Assembly: GCA_033297205.1 (NCBI GenBank)
Contig: MU859198.1
Location: forward strand, 1 to 64,000
Reading direction: 5' to 3'
Origin: Pseudoneurospora amorphoporcata
Taxonomy: Eukaryota; Ascomycota; Sordariomycetes; Sordariales; Sordariaceae
DNA length: 64,000 nucleotides
In this document: positions 32,041 to 43,584 of the stretch, in pieces
How the letters are laid out: each line of letters starts with the position of its first letter
Numbering within the stretch: the first letter of the stretch is position 1
The notes under the pieces: model-generated
Told to the model about the DNA's origin: nothing
The model's input: the letters and a program-made list of their open reading frames with translations, nothing else
Database searches by the model: none
Program-made: the position numbers and the translations under genes

Positions 32041-32120
32041 TTCCATCCCCAGTAGGTTCCTTCCATCCCCAGTAGGTTCCTTCCATCCCCAGTAGGTTCC
32101 TTCCATCCCCAGTAGGTTCC
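32041..32120 (+). repeat. 20-bp minisatellite, four perfect copies
   Basis: The unit TTCCATCCCCAGTAGGTTCC is repeated four times without change at 32041-32120, with degenerate half-units on both sides. It is tandem without spacers, so it is not a CRISPR array. Perfect identity suggests recent expansion. Confidence 0.97.
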
Positions 32121-33239
32121 TTCTATCTATATAGGCAGGTAATACTTTCCAGCGTTTGTACCGGGGTAGGTGCCTAAGGTATGGACCGGTGAGTGAGGTG
32201 CTGGGGTTGGTGCCCTGACAATAAAGGTCAGACCTTTACATGGAAAGCTCCTTTCTCAACCTCGGGAAAAGTCATTGGAAGCTCCAAATTGCTTGGCAAT
32301 TGTCATGACAAAAATTGAAGTTGCAAGTGGAAGTGTTGGGTTATTAGGTTCTCTTCATTTGCTATTGCGACTTCTAGCTCTGCTCATCACTCTCCATGTC
32401 CACCGTGACCTATCAAGTCCCGGACAGCAACCACTCCTCGCCTCCTCTACACTCTGCCTTCTTCTCCGCGCCGTCACCGCCGTGTGCGAAGCACAAATAT
32501 CAACAACAAGCACGAAATCGTCAATTGCCCTCCTGGTTCCCAATCGTTGACGCACAGAAGCCAACAGTCCCATGCGCCCGAGGTATTACCCGTCCGTCCA
32601 GTTCAGCTCCCTCCATGTGACAAGGGCAGTAATCTGGGCTTGGAACAGTAGTTCAATTCAGCTAATAAACTACTTTGGTCTCGAAGGCCTTATTGATCCT
32701 TTCAAGCCTTTCCAACTGGGCTGGGATTCCTGGCCTTTTTATGCCAAAGCCTTCCTTCCTTCTGATCGGTACGTACAGTGTCTGTTGGCCTAATTCCAGC
32801 CATGAGGCCGTAAGGCATCTATCTAGCAGTGTGCACGCGTGTGCTTACAGGTGGATCTTCATGGGTGGTTTCCTCCAGTCGCTTCCCTCCTTTGGCGCCG
32901 GCTATATCGCTGACGCCTCCCTGTTGTTGTGGTTGGCTGGGGATGGTCCTGTGAGGACAGGGTTCTCCTCCCTGGTCTGGCCGGCTTGTCCTAGCGTGAG
33001 GGGCAGTGCAGCCGGCAGAGGTATCGTTGGCTGGAATACGCTGAAGCATCTGCGCGAGGCTGAGAGATGTGCGGCTCCGTGAGCCTCACGTTGTAGGGTC
33101 AGGGTTGAGGTCGGATGTCCGTGTGACACTATATGTGCGCGATCCTTATCTAATCTACAGAACCCACCTAAGTAGGGATGCGACCGCGGCATCAGTGATG
33201 CCGTGGCTAGTCAACGACTGTCATTGTGACAGGTGACAA
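32121..33239. other. Unassigned stretch containing dispersed-repeat copy B
   Basis: No gene is supported. It contains the second copy of the left-edge sequence at 32617-32703. A plus-strand frame to 32793 continues from it with PFQLGWDSWPFYAKAFLPSD, which may be decayed coding sequence. Confidence 0.4.
32617..32703 (+). repeat. Dispersed sequence, copy B
   Basis: Matches the minus strand of 1-93; the 49-bp core 32637-32685 is identical. It encodes AWNSSSIQLINYFGLE in one frame. The reading frame upstream is different in the two copies, which argues against a shared intact gene. Confidence 0.8.
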
Positions 33240-33900
33240 CACCAGCGATACCAATCCAGTATTAGTTATAAAGGCTTTATAGAGGGCTTCAAGGGTTAGT
33301 CTAATATTAAAGCAAAGGCAGGCAGCATAGGGTTTGCATATTAACTACAGTTTGCAAATTTCCTAATATCTAATTAGTCAGAATTTATAACTAAGAAAAA
33401 GAATAATTTCCTAAAAGACCTTTTATAATTATTATTATAGAAGGCCGCTCTTAGAAGTTTTAATAGTTAGGTTAGTAGGTGGATAAGGGGCGGTTCGAAA
33501 CTTTAACTTAAAGCTATTCACGCGAAACTTTTCACGCAATAAAAAAAAAAGCGACTGCTATCGGAATCGAACTAGCGATATCGAAAGCGAGATCGACGAT
33601 GAGAACCATTGAGCCACTAGCTTAATTAATTAATTAGGCCTTCGTTAACCTCATTAATATAGGTAGAAGGAAGCAGCGAATTTCAGGAAAGAACCATCAA
33701 CCCATCCGACCAATCAGATATCAGATATCTCCTCAGTTACAAAGCCTAGTTTGAGTGCAAACTCTAGTTGCCTTGACAAGGCTTTACGGCCTCCTTATTT
33801 TCCCGCTATGGTTATAAACATGGGTTTTTCCGCAGTATAAAAGCGAGGAACGCAGTAAGATCTCCAACGATTTATAGGCCTTTAATTAGTCAAATGTAGC
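33240..33900. other. AT-rich segment, possibly RIP-affected
   Basis: This is the most AT-rich stretch of comparable length in the window, with abundant TTA, TAA, ATTA and TAATTAATTAATTA. No coding frame is open. Such islands in filamentous ascomycetes commonly mark mutated repeats. It contains a tRNA-like element at 33541-33621. Confidence 0.5.
33541..33621 (-). other. tRNA-like Pol III element with T-run
   Basis: On the minus strand TGGCTCAATGG resembles the tRNA A box. It is followed about 35 bases later by AGTTCGATTCC, a near-perfect B box, and then by a T10 run (33550-33541) that would end Pol III transcription. The spacing fits a ~71-nt tRNA-sized unit, but clean acceptor and T-arm pairing could not be drawn, so a degraded tRNA or tRNA-derived SINE is more likely than a functional tRNA. 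It sits inside AT-rich DNA. Confidence 0.5.
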
Positions 33901-34976
33901 CTATTGAGGGAGTTGGGGGAAGTGCAGCGACTTGTAGATTTTACTGGAAAACAGCCGAACGCAGGAAGCAACGGCAGTATGCCATTGCTTACTATTCCTT
34001 CTTACTGCTATATAAACTTCGTTCCTTACTAGTACTAGCATACTGGGCTTCCGAACATAACACGAGCTGGCGATATACTCACACGAAGACTGAGAAGGTA
34101 TTTGAGAAGTGGTTATCGTTGATTTATGATCAAGGATGGACTGGAATGCTGGTGACTTTTGTGCATAGCGATGAGCAGTGGATTGCAAATTGGAAGTTGT
34201 GAGATCGTAAATTATGCCGAAAGGAAGGGCGTTTTATAGAGGAGTGGAAAGCTTTCCAGGTGAGCGAGAGACTCGGGAGCAATCTGAACCCCACCACCTA
34301 CATGTATTGTCCCTGCCATGCGAGTGAATGCGAGCTCTTGTACAAACGGAAAGGCACCAGTTGACGGGCCCCGTTACCTATTTACCGCGTATGATGGAGT
34401 CGGCCGCTCCGGCAGGCTGCCCGGTCGGACAATGTTGAGCTCACGGGCCACGGCACGGTCCAGTTTCGTTGCTGGGTGCCTGTCCGTTTACGGACTGGAG
34501 GGCGTCATACCTTTGGACGAAGAACTGACCGAATACTTCCACAGACTTCTATGATACTTCCATTGTAAGATAATAGATCGGATGGGAGTCGATGAGGTGC
34601 ACTGGCAAGTCGTTCAGGATATGGGAACGGGATGTGATGATGCCATGACTACATGTAGGGATCCCTTCGAAAAGGGACGAAACATTTCAACCAAGAGGAC
34701 AAAGTTGATTGTACGGATTGGACGTAGCAATATTGCTAATGCACAAGATGGAAAATAGAGAGCACGGGAAAGCATCAAATACGTCGCCCATGTGTATCAG
34801 ACGCCAAAACCAGTCCCGATTCCTGCAACGACCTAACTTGCAACTTCATATTATGGTATCTTGGTGGAATAGCCGGCTCTTCTTATTGCCTTAGCACAAT
34901 CAACAGTTTGACTCATACTTCCATGGTCTTTTGGTCACAAACATGGCTCGTTATAGGTTGAGGATGTGTCATCAAG
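33901..34976. other. Unassigned stretch
   Basis: Reading frames at 33901-34188 (minus) and 34318-34554 (plus) show no recognisable domain or splice support. No gene is proposed. It ends in the 3' region of the small secreted protein gene. Confidence 0.4.
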
Positions 34977-35285
34977 TCATTTCAGTGATTGAACATTGTA
35001 AGCGGGGAAAACAGTGTCGGTCTTGACGTCACCGCCACCGAGAGTGATGACGGTGTTGAACTTGCCGGTTTGCTCGACTTCGTTCTCGTCCTTCTCCTCT
35101 TCTTCTTCCTCTCCGGCATCAGCACCAGCACCAGCGGTAGCATTGGACGAGGCAACAGCGGAGGCAGTTGCGGATGCTACGGCCATCGCAGAAGAAGCGG
35201 CGGCCACGGCATCCTTCTTGGGATGAGGAAGAGCCGCAACGGACAAGACCTGGAGGGCCATCAGCACGAGGCTAGCTTGGAACAT
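34977..35285 (-). CDS. Small secreted Ala/Glu-rich protein, 102 aa
   Basis: A single exon from the ATG at 35285. It starts with a good signal peptide (MFQASLVLMALQVLSVAALP). Then follow an Ala/Ser-rich low-complexity stretch (about 25-55), an acidic stretch EEEEEEKDENEVEQ, and a short conserved-looking tail TGKFNTVITLGGGDVKTDTV ending FPAYNVQSLK. The upstream DNA is an A/C-rich leader (AAACAAAACAAACACAAACA) typical of an expressed fungal gene. The tail recalls the start of a longer domain, so a truncation or further exon is possible. No enzyme motif or Cys is present. It may be a cell-surface or secreted protein of unknown role. Confidence 0.7.
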   Translation of the reverse strand: MFQASLVLMALQVLSVAALPHPKKDAVAAASSAMAVASATASAVASSNATAGAGADAGEEEEEEKDENEVEQTGKFNTVITLGGGDVKTDTVFPAYNVQSLK

Positions 35286-37560
35286 TATCTTGAACGATTG
35301 GGTTGTTGTTTGTGTTTGTTTTGTTTGTCGTTTATGAGTGAGTGAAGGGGGTAATATCCAGCGAGCGAATTCGAAATTTGATTAAAAAGACCCGTAATGA
35401 TGGTGTTGGAGCTGGAACGAATGTCCGCCAGTTTGTGTGGATGAACTGGTTGCATGTGGTGGTGATGGGGATTTCGTGGTAATGGTGTGCTAGGAAGAAC
35501 TCTCTTTCTCAATAAAGTCGAAACGGACACAGGGGGTGAGTCTTGTGCATGGCATGGATCTTGATAAAGGACTGTGCTGACCGAGTTTAAGTTTTCTTCA
35601 CTTGGTAGAGGAAGCAGATCCTGGGAGTTGGGCTGAATGCGTCAAGGTGAGACGGATGAAGAAGAGGTTGTTGGCGGTTGAATGTGGATCCCTTCAGGGG
35701 CTGCCGAGAAAAGGGGTATTGTTTACCTTTGTTGTGTCAGTGCGTGTGGTGGTTGATGGCTCTGGGTTCGGGTTGTGTGAGTACAACCATCGGAGTGTCG
35801 TTTTGAGGTGCCCAATTGCCGATGTGCCTACCTACCATTGCCCCGCCGGATTTGACCAATGCCCCTGTTGAGTGCTGAGGTAGAAGAAGAGGAAGATGAT
35901 GCGGATTCCGTCTCCAGCGTCGGCAGTGACTCTGCTTCTGAGGACGAGGGGGAAGAGGAAGAGGAAACCAAGACCGGGGGTACAGAGCCGACTGCCACCG
36001 CCACTGACGGCGCGGCGGCTACTACCGTGGATGGAGGCGCTATGAATACTACTAGTAGTAGTGCTCGGTGGGGTTGAGTGCCGGGGCAGTGGTTGATGTG
36101 TACATTGGAGGTAGTTGAGGTGTTGAGGTGTTGGTGGATGGAGGAGGTGGTTGTTGGCTGGAATTCAATGTTGTGGAGATGGAAGTGTATGAGTGCAAAG
36201 AGATGAGATATGATGGGGTGTGTGACGATAGAGGTATTGATGACCTAGAACAAATAGACTGTCTATCAGCAGGATATAAGGTACTATCGCTTCCGTTTCA
36301 TGGTTGTGATGCGATACCGGGATGCGGGCGGAAGTTAAGGTAGGTACCTACCGTTGGATTTGTCATCAGATACCGGAATTGGCCACGAGGATAGGTACCT
36401 ACCTACTAAATGGGTTCAATCTTCCTCACGTGAGACCTGTTGTGGATGAAGATAAGTTGCTAGTAGTTACCTAGGCTAGACTGTCTCGGGCCCTGCCGTA
36501 GTTGATCTCTGACGGTAATGCCGTGATGGGGAAGACGGAGCGACGGAGTAGTTAGAGTCTAGGTGCCGACGCGGAACTTGCCATTGCCACAGCTCTTGCT
36601 CCGAGTGGAAATACCGATTGGCAGGAATTAAGCAAGCAATCCTCAAAGTGGCACCGTGCCCGTTAAAGGGGGGCGTGATATCATCCCATGTGCGGGCATG
36701 CTGGTGTTGATCAGCCATGATGTGAAGCAGGGTTATATGAGAGAGCGGGCTAGAGCCATTCTGTTGTCTCCCCAGCGTGCACAAATGATGGACCGGCTCA
36801 CGGCACGCTGGCAGCCACCTCAAAAAACTGTCGATCATCCTTGAGCCGAATGGATCCAAAGTCCATCAAATCACCCTCAGAGTGAGACAAGCGTGGGGAA
36901 AAAGTCATATCGTCGAGTGTCTCGCTGTGGTGGTTCGCTTAGCGGCCTGGCCCGTGATGTCCTAGGGCCTCTTATGGTAGTAGACTAGTGTACTGTGGGC
37001 TGTTAGGCCGATAGCCACGTGAAGATGAGTCGTCGGCAAATGAACCAAAGTGACGTACTTACAATTAATGGAGGAATTATTCTCATTTTCAGCCCAACAA
37101 GTTTTGCTTTTGCTGTAGCCACCCTCGAGGCGAGAGTCGCTTGCTGTTGTTGCCCTTGTCGTTGGTGGTGGTGTCGCCAAGTCATTGCGATCATCTTATC
37201 CTGGGTTCCCCCTGGTGATTGAGATCGGCCAAGTGCCGTCGGGACGGGATGCCGCTGGCGCCGGTGCAGATCACTACCACTGGGCTGGTAAGCGAGTCTC
37301 TCCCATTTGGGTTTCTGTTAAAAGTTCAGCTCTTTGCCCATCTCCCGAACGATTTTCAGTCAGCAGTGGTGTAGGTAGCTGTCGAAACTTCAGTCCTTCT
37401 TTTCAGAGTTCAAACCAGCGACCTATTCAACCCCAGTCGCTCTTTCGAAACAACAGCCAACTACCTTATCGTCATTCTTTAATCCCATCATCATCAACAG
37501 CCCAACGACATTCCTTCTCACCAAACGTCGTGCACTGACCGGAACAGAACCCGACACAAC
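35286..37560. other. Intergenic region between two secreted-protein genes
   Basis: No strongly supported gene in this 2.3-kb gap. It holds an acidic short frame (35859-36077), GGTACCTACC motif clusters at 36335-36405, and a pyrimidine-rich leader before 37561. Confidence 0.5.
35859..36077 (+). CDS. Possible acidic fragment
   Basis: An ATG-initiated frame of 72 codons with EVEEEEDDADSVSSVGSDSA and DEGEEEEE. It resembles in composition the acidic Ser/Asp tail of the protein at 37561, so it could be a remnant of a paralogue. Composition alone is weak evidence and no splice sites or domain support it. Confidence 0.2.
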   Translation: MPLLSAEVEEEEDDADSVSSVGSDSASEDEGEEEEETKTGGTEPTATATDGAAATTVDGGAMNTTSSSARWG

Positions 37561-38436
37561 ATGTCCCTCCTAACAAAAGCCGCCCTCCTCCTCGCCGTCG
37601 CCGCAGGCTCCGCTCTCGGCGCGCCCGCCACCAACCTGAACCCCGGCGGTTTCAAAACCCACGTCTCCACCACCCCCGTCGGCATTGGCAACCACATCAT
37701 CCCCGGTCACGGCACTCACTTGCAGCTTCCCGAGCATCTCATCAAGCTCGCCCGCTCCACCACCGACAGTGGCTCCTCCAACTCGGCCAACTCGGCCAAC
37801 TCGATGGGCGAAATTCAAGACACTGACGCTGACAACAAGGCTGCGGAGCCGGAGCCGCAAACGCTGTATACCAACCACACGTACGTGCCCGTCGAGGCTT
37901 ATAACAACACTGGCACCACCGTCTCCAAGTCCAAGCGCCATGGCGGCCAGGCCTTGTCGGGCGGTGGTGGTGGTGGGGATGGCAACGAAGTAGTAAAGAA
38001 CCACATTATACCCATGCCGCACCGCTCTTCCGTGCCATTCATCGATCAAGCAACCGGAATCACCTTCCAGCGGTTCCACGATGCCACCTCCCAATTCAGC
38101 TTCGCCCTGGCCTTGTCCAGGGGCAGCTTGCCTTCCACCACTACCACTACCACTACTGCTGGCTCCACCATCGGTTCCCTCCTCCCCGGCTCCTCTTCCT
38201 CCTCTTCCTCGACGGATGAATCTTCCAACAAAAACGACGACGCCACGGACTTTATCGCCCAGTTGTCATTCCCCCTGAACGCGACAACAGGAATGGGCAG
38301 AGGAGCAGGCTGGGGCGGGATTTCCATTTCTCCCAAATTGACGGCGAGCCATCAGCCGCTGTTCCTGGGTATCCAAACCGACGGGTTCGGCAAGGTCGCT
38401 TTTTTGAGCTTTACTGAGGAGGAGACCACCGTCAAG

Positions 38437-38469
<33 letters not shown>

Positions 38470-39204
38470 GACGCCGCTACCACCACCACCACTGCTGCTG
38501 CCGACGCCGTTACCAAGACAGCCAAGACAGAAGGAAAAGATGTCGCCTTCAAGATCCGCACCATCGAATCCGCCACCAGCATCAACTCCACCTTTTTGAC
38601 TTACACTTTCTTGTGCGAGGGCTGTCTTTCCATCAGCAAGTGTGCCAATGCCAACAAGAACTTGGATGAGTGGAAGGCGGCTGGCAAGACCAAGGTTCTC
38701 CGTCTGGGCTGGGCCACAGGGGATGCGATTAAGCCCGGTTCCTCTTCCTCACCCGACAACACTCCCGATTCTCTTGATACGCCTGATTCGCCTGATACGC
38801 CTGATGCCGGCACCGCCGATGCTGCTACCGAGGAAAGCAACGAGATAGAGGAGATCAAGACACTCTCCTACCACCGCTTAGCCTTCGGCCACATGAAGAT
38901 CGACCTCGAAGGGGCCCTGGCACATACGGCTGAAGAATTTAATTCATGGAAGGGCCTGGCCATGACGGAGGAGGTGAGAGGGTTTGAGGGGGTTGCGCCG
39001 CCTTTTGCTTTGGACCTGGTTAATGGGGTTAGTAACTCGGAGGGCGCTTCCAATTTGGACAAGGCGAAGGGTGGAGAGGGGGAGAAGGAGGAGGGCAACG
39101 AGGTTGAGGGCGAGAGCGATTCGGATTCCGACAGTGATAGCGACTGTGGATGTGAGAGTGAGAGTGACAGCGATGGTGATTCGGATGGCGAGGATGAGGA
39201 GTAG
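37561..39204 (+). CDS. Secreted protein with cellobiose-dehydrogenase-type cytochrome domain
   Basis: A single exon of 547 residues, starting with a signal peptide (MSLLTKAALLLAVAAGSALG, then APA). A low-complexity linker precedes the domain at about residues 158-470: PFIDQATGITFQRFHDATSQ, FSFALALSRG, TDFIAQLSFPLNATTG, GWGGISISPKLTASHQPLF, then NSTFLTYTFLCEGCLSISKC and, further on, YHRLAFGHMKIDLEGALAHT. The GITFQ start, GW-x-GIS strand, FLCEGC and late His match the heme-binding cytochrome module of cellobiose dehydrogenase and its stand-alone relatives, which pass electrons to oxidative enzymes outside the cell. No flavin dehydrogenase or cellulose-binding module follows. The domain is split by poly-Ser, poly-Thr, poly-Ala and PDSPDTPD inserts and ends in a long Ser/Asp/Glu tail. 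Heme ligands are not certain. Confidence 0.8.
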
Positions 39205-39594
39205 GTTCGAGGCGGTTGTCGATAATGTGGAGGATGTGATACCCAGTTCGTAGTAGTCGGGATGGAGTTCTGCTGTCTGTAGGAAGTAATGTTAATCGTT
39301 TAATTACCTCTTGTTGTCGTCCGTTGCCTCAGATTTACTCATTCGACGGTCGGCGGTAATATCGCTGATGGAAGCGACGGGCCATGGTCAAGCCCAACAA
39401 CTGGACGACATGCACCGGAAACACCACGAGAAAACCCCCGGGCTGCTGCAACACGCATCAATTTCCAACCAACTATCCCTTCCTTGCCTATGGCCCGTCT
39501 CCGAACTAACAAGACCCAAACCGACAATGCCCCAGAACTCCTACGCCATGCTAACCACCCAAAAGAACAATAGCCATGCTCAACACCCATAAGA
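39205..39594. other. Convergent 3' region
   Basis: Lies between the 3' ends of the cytochrome-domain gene (plus) and the Vac1-like gene (minus). No gene is recognised. Confidence 0.6.
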
Positions 39595-41741
39595 CTAGCC
39601 AGCAATGTACAACCCTCCCATGCGCTCCTCAACCCCTCTGACCCCCTCTTTCGCCCTCTCAATCTCTGCTTCCAGCTCTTCCACATTCCTATTCAACGCA
39701 CTAACCTCCTCGAATCGTCTCTGGGCCCTGGCACTCTTCAACATCTCTTGTACCATAAACATTTGTTCCTCCAGCACCACCAACCTCTCCTTTGCTTCTT
39801 TCTCCTCGGCTTCCAGTTCGGATTGGAGGGCGACGCTGGCTTCACTGGCTCCTGCGTTACTCGATGTTTCTGCAGCGTCTTGCGACGACAAGGCAGACTC
39901 CCCGTTTCGTAAGGGCGACAGGGTGGACGTTGACCCGTTAAGCAGCCGGCGGTGTTGGTGTTGTTGCATGCTGTTACTCCTCAGCACTCTCGGCACTGAT
40001 TTTAGCGGAATCAGGTTCGCATGCAAAAAAGATGACGCGGCAGCATACACCGACTGCTGCAACTTAATCTGCGTCGGGCTATCGGTTTTCATATCCCTTA
40101 GTCGCTTCGCGGCAACGTCGTATTTTGCAAAGGCGTCTGTTAGTCGTTTTCGGATCTTGGCTGCTTCTTGGACTTGTGCAGACGTCGGTGGGGGTTTATC
40201 CTGCCGGAAATCGTCTTCGTTGGGAGGCTGGAGAGCCAAAAGGGCTTTTTGGAAGGAGGGCATCAACATGCGGATGCCTCGCTCGAACTGTCGCAGGGTC
40301 TCGTAGGCGCGTTGGTCTGGTGGTTTGTGGGCTATCGATGCGGCGAAGTCGCGGTGGGAGAAGATGGTTGATTTGCAGTCGCGGCACATGCGGATGTCGA
40401 GAGTGGTTGTGGTGGCGGCGGTTCCGGGGGGCTTTTCGGTGTTGTTTATAGTTGCTAAGAAAGAAGGTCAGTGGCCGTCAGTTAAAGAAGGGTAACGGAA
40501 AACCTACGATGAGCAACATGCAACCCAACCTCGGTCGAACATGCCGTCTCTGGATCCGCGCAAACCACCCTCCCACATATCCGACAATGATGTCTCCTAA
40601 ACGTCCAACTCCTAAACTCCTGCTTGCAAAACGGACAGTTGGTAACCGCCCCATCCTCCTCCCAGTTAACCACACTCTGCTCAATCATCTTCCTTTGGCT
40701 TTTCTGCCCCGTCAAGCCAAGTAGTCCCGGCCCCTCATCGGGCGGCATCTCAGCCAACAGCCTCGTCAGCTTGGTCAACCTCTTTTCCAACCTCTGCACC
40801 TCCAGCTTGTGTCTATCCACCCTCTTGGCTCGTATCGTCTTGAACGCCGCCATGTGATCCCGCACTGTCCCCTGGTGATCATTATACCCTTCCCTACTCT
40901 TGAAGCACGTTTCGCATACTCGACACCATATCCCCCTTAGCGGCTCGTGGTTGGCCGATCTGCTAAGCTTCATCTGGTACATGGTATGTTTTTCGCAGAA
41001 CAAAAGCCCGCACTTCCGACAGTTGACCGACCCGCTGAACGGCCCCAATTTCCTCGTACACGTCGGGTCGGTACAGGGGTCGTTGCCCGTTGGTTTCTGC
41101 CAATGGTGTCGGGTAACCAGTTCCTCGGGGTTCTCCACGGGTCCTCGTCCGGGTGCAGCAGCACCAGTAGCGGCCGTCGCGACAAATTGCTGTGGCGTGG
41201 TCTCGTTCGATTCGAACACATCGAGCCCGCGCAGGGTCTGGTTGATGATATTCAAGGGCTGGAATTTCTTTGCTTTGCGGACCTGCTTGTCGAACCAGCT
41301 CTTGACTTGATCCTGCGTCTCTTCGGGGAGTTCCTGGTGGACGTCGTCGATGTGTCTGTTGAGTTGAAGCAAGGTGACCATTTCTTCGTCACATATTGGG
41401 CAAACAAGTCGGCCGTTGTTGGCGCCTACGCCGGCGGATTGACCGCCGCCATTGGAGGGACCGGCCAAGCTGACATTGGAGACGAGGTCTTGCGGGATAT
41501 CGGGATGAGGGACCGAGGATGACGGAGAGATGGAGTCACGTGTTGAGTTTGGCGAAACGAAGGAGACGGTACTACTGTCGGAGGGCGCGAATGGACTGAC
41601 GGCGCGATTGTGGATGGCGGCGGCGGCGATGGTTGGTGAGGCTGACGGTGATGACGCTGCTGCTGCTGCTGCTGCTGTGGGCGGCGCGAGGCCCTTGCCG
41701 TTGCCCAAGATGCGTCCACCTCCGAGCTTGCGCCCGGACAT
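39595..41741 (-). CDS. PEP7: FYVE-domain endosomal tethering protein, Vac1/Pep7 (rabenosyn-5-like)
   Basis: Two exons, 41741-40508 and 40454-39595, joined across a 53-bp GTAGGT..CTTAG intron with branch AACTGAC, give 697 residues. An N-terminal C2H2 finger (CPICDEEMVTLLQLNRHIDD, about 112-135) is followed by a zinc-binding block (CTDPTCTRKLGPFSG, CRKCGLLFCEKH, CRVCETC) that matches the first, divergent FYVE-like domain of Vac1. The canonical FYVE domain (about 370-440) has CPFCKQEFRSWTFRRHHCR, ICGRVVC and, after the intron, CRDC. The C-terminal half is coiled coil, ending ALNRNVEELEAEIERAKEG. In yeast, Pep7 binds PI3P, Rab5/Vps21 and the Sec1 protein Vps45 to dock Golgi vesicles at the endosome. 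The gene is divergent to MET8 over 0.9 kb. It is complete. Confidence 0.92.
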
Positions 41742-42647
41742 GTCGTCGACTTGATTGTGGTGTAGATGGACTCTATGTTGATGTTGTGGTGGAGAGAGTG
41801 GCCGCCCGCCATAGTCGTTTGTTGTTGGTTGAGGCAGGGAAGTTGGTGGTGGGTGGTTCCCGTTGTTGGGTCAAGGTCACCTCACACACACGGTTTCGTG
41901 CTTCGTTATTGGTTCGGGAGCGGCGGTGGAGTATAGGCGCAGCTCAGCAGGGCAGTGTCATCTTCCATGGAGCTGCAGCCTGATACCCCTGCCGTTCAGT
42001 GGAATCCGCTATGTTGGTCAGTAAACACGGAATTTTATGGGTAGGTAGGTACCTATCACTAACCACTAACAATTTCGACGTCGAAGGTCAGACCTGGATG
42101 TGGGCTTCAGTTGGGAATCTTTGGGATTCTGTGTAGAATTACTCTGGCATTTTAATGGATGCTAGGAACGGGTCAACTGATCCCAAGTCTACCTTAATAT
42201 CCCATGTTATCAGGACGGCCCTCGGTCATAGTGATGCCGACCTCCAACCCCCTCCCGAGGTAATATTTGTTAGCTCTATACCTCGCTGCTTACCAAACAC
42301 TCACCAACATTAGAGTACCCCTTCATCCTCCGATCCCGCCTTCCCCTCTCCACATTTCCCGCAATCGCCCCTCTATACCTTACATAACCACAGGGTTCAC
42401 CCTCCATTTTTATATCCATCAGTGCGAGCACGTCAGCGGCGGAATCCCTAAAAGTACCTATCCATTATCATCAGCCTTATTATACATCAGTCATACTTTT
42501 CGTCTTTCAACAACTTAACCATTTTCCCCGCTCTTTTTCTTGTCGAGGGTTTCACATAACGAATCATCGCTGGAGCCCATACAAAGACAAAGGGAACACA
42601 ACGAAGAACAGAAAACAAAAGAGAACACAGACAGACAGACAGACACA
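41742..42647. promoter_or_regulatory. Divergent promoter region of PEP7-like and MET8-like genes
   Basis: The ATGs at 41741 (minus) and 42648 (plus) face away from each other. The plus-side leader contains CACAGACAGACAGACAGACA just before the ATG. A GTAGGTAGGTACC cluster lies at about 42041-42053. No gene is recognised inside. Confidence 0.55.
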
Positions 42648-43584
42648 ATGACGACCGGACGAGCAGACACCGACCCAGCCAACTTCCCCGAGATCCAAAC
42701 GGGCGGCAGTCTGATGATCGCATGGCAGATCAAGGGCAAACGAGTTCTTCTGGTGGGCGGTGGTGAGGTATGTCTGATGCTTCCATTGCCATTCATTCCC
42801 ATTCCCTTTCTATATTCCTCTTCCCATCACAACTCCCCTCCCTCCTCCATACTAACGAGCCCCAAAAACACAGGTAGCAGCAACCCGCCTAGTCCACCTC
42901 CTCTCCGCCGACGCCCTCGTCACCATCATCGCCCCCAGCCCCCTCCACCCCGAAGTCTCCTTCCGCCTACAGCAATTCCCCAACTCCCTCACCTGGATCG
43001 ACCGCCCCTTCATGCCAACCGACCTCCTAGACCACCCGGACACCTACTCCCTAGTCCTAACCGCCATCGACGACCCCGTCGCCTCCTCCGCCATCTACAA
43101 CCTAGCCCACCAGCTCAAAATCCCCGCCAACATCGCCGACGTGCCCTCGGAATGCGACTTCTACTTCGGGTCCGTCCACCGCGACGGCCCCCTGCAAATA
43201 ATGGTGTCGACGAACGGGAAAGGCCCCCGTCTCGCCAGCGCCATCCGCAAACTTGTTGCGAAAGCGCTGCCCAGGAACGCGGGGCGGGCGATCGAGCAGA
43301 TGGGGGAGCTTCGAAAGGAACTGCGAACCGTGGCGCCGGAACAAAGGGAGGGCAAGAGGCGGATGGAGTGGATCAAACAGGTTAGCGATGCGTATGGGTG
43401 GGAGGACATGGGGGAGATGACGGGGGAGGATATGAAGAACCTGGTGGCGTGGTATAAGAAACAACCTGAAGAGGGGGAGGAGGATGGCGTGGTGGTGCCG
43501 ACACCGGACGAGTTGAGGGCTTTGCGGAAGGAGAATAAGAAGGAGGATGTGGTGCAGAAGAAGGTGGATGCGCATCAAGCGTAG
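42648..43584 (+). CDS. MET8: Siroheme synthase: precorrin-2 dehydrogenase / sirohydrochlorin ferrochelatase
   Basis: Two exons, 42648-42767 and 42874-43584, phase 0 (GTATGT..CACAG), give 276 residues. The intron splits the nucleotide-binding loop: KRVLLVGGGE joins VAATRLVHLL, giving the GxGxxxA/R pattern for NAD. The next conserved blocks are LVLTAIDDP, NIADVPSECDFYFGS and IMVSTNGKGPRLASAIRK, the last two being typical of Met8; the Asp in NIADVPS matches the position described as essential for both activities in yeast Met8. The enzyme converts precorrin-2 to siroheme, the cofactor of sulfite and nitrite reductases. The C-terminal tail is charged (Glu/Lys). It lacks the CysG methyltransferase part, as usual in fungi. 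Confidence 0.95.

Noticed and set aside
32041..32120. CRISPR-like array
   Set aside because: Units are contiguous with no spacers; it is a minisatellite in a eukaryotic genome.
36476..36859. 127-codon minus-strand frame
   Set aside because: It starts at TTG, has no recognisable domain and no splice support.
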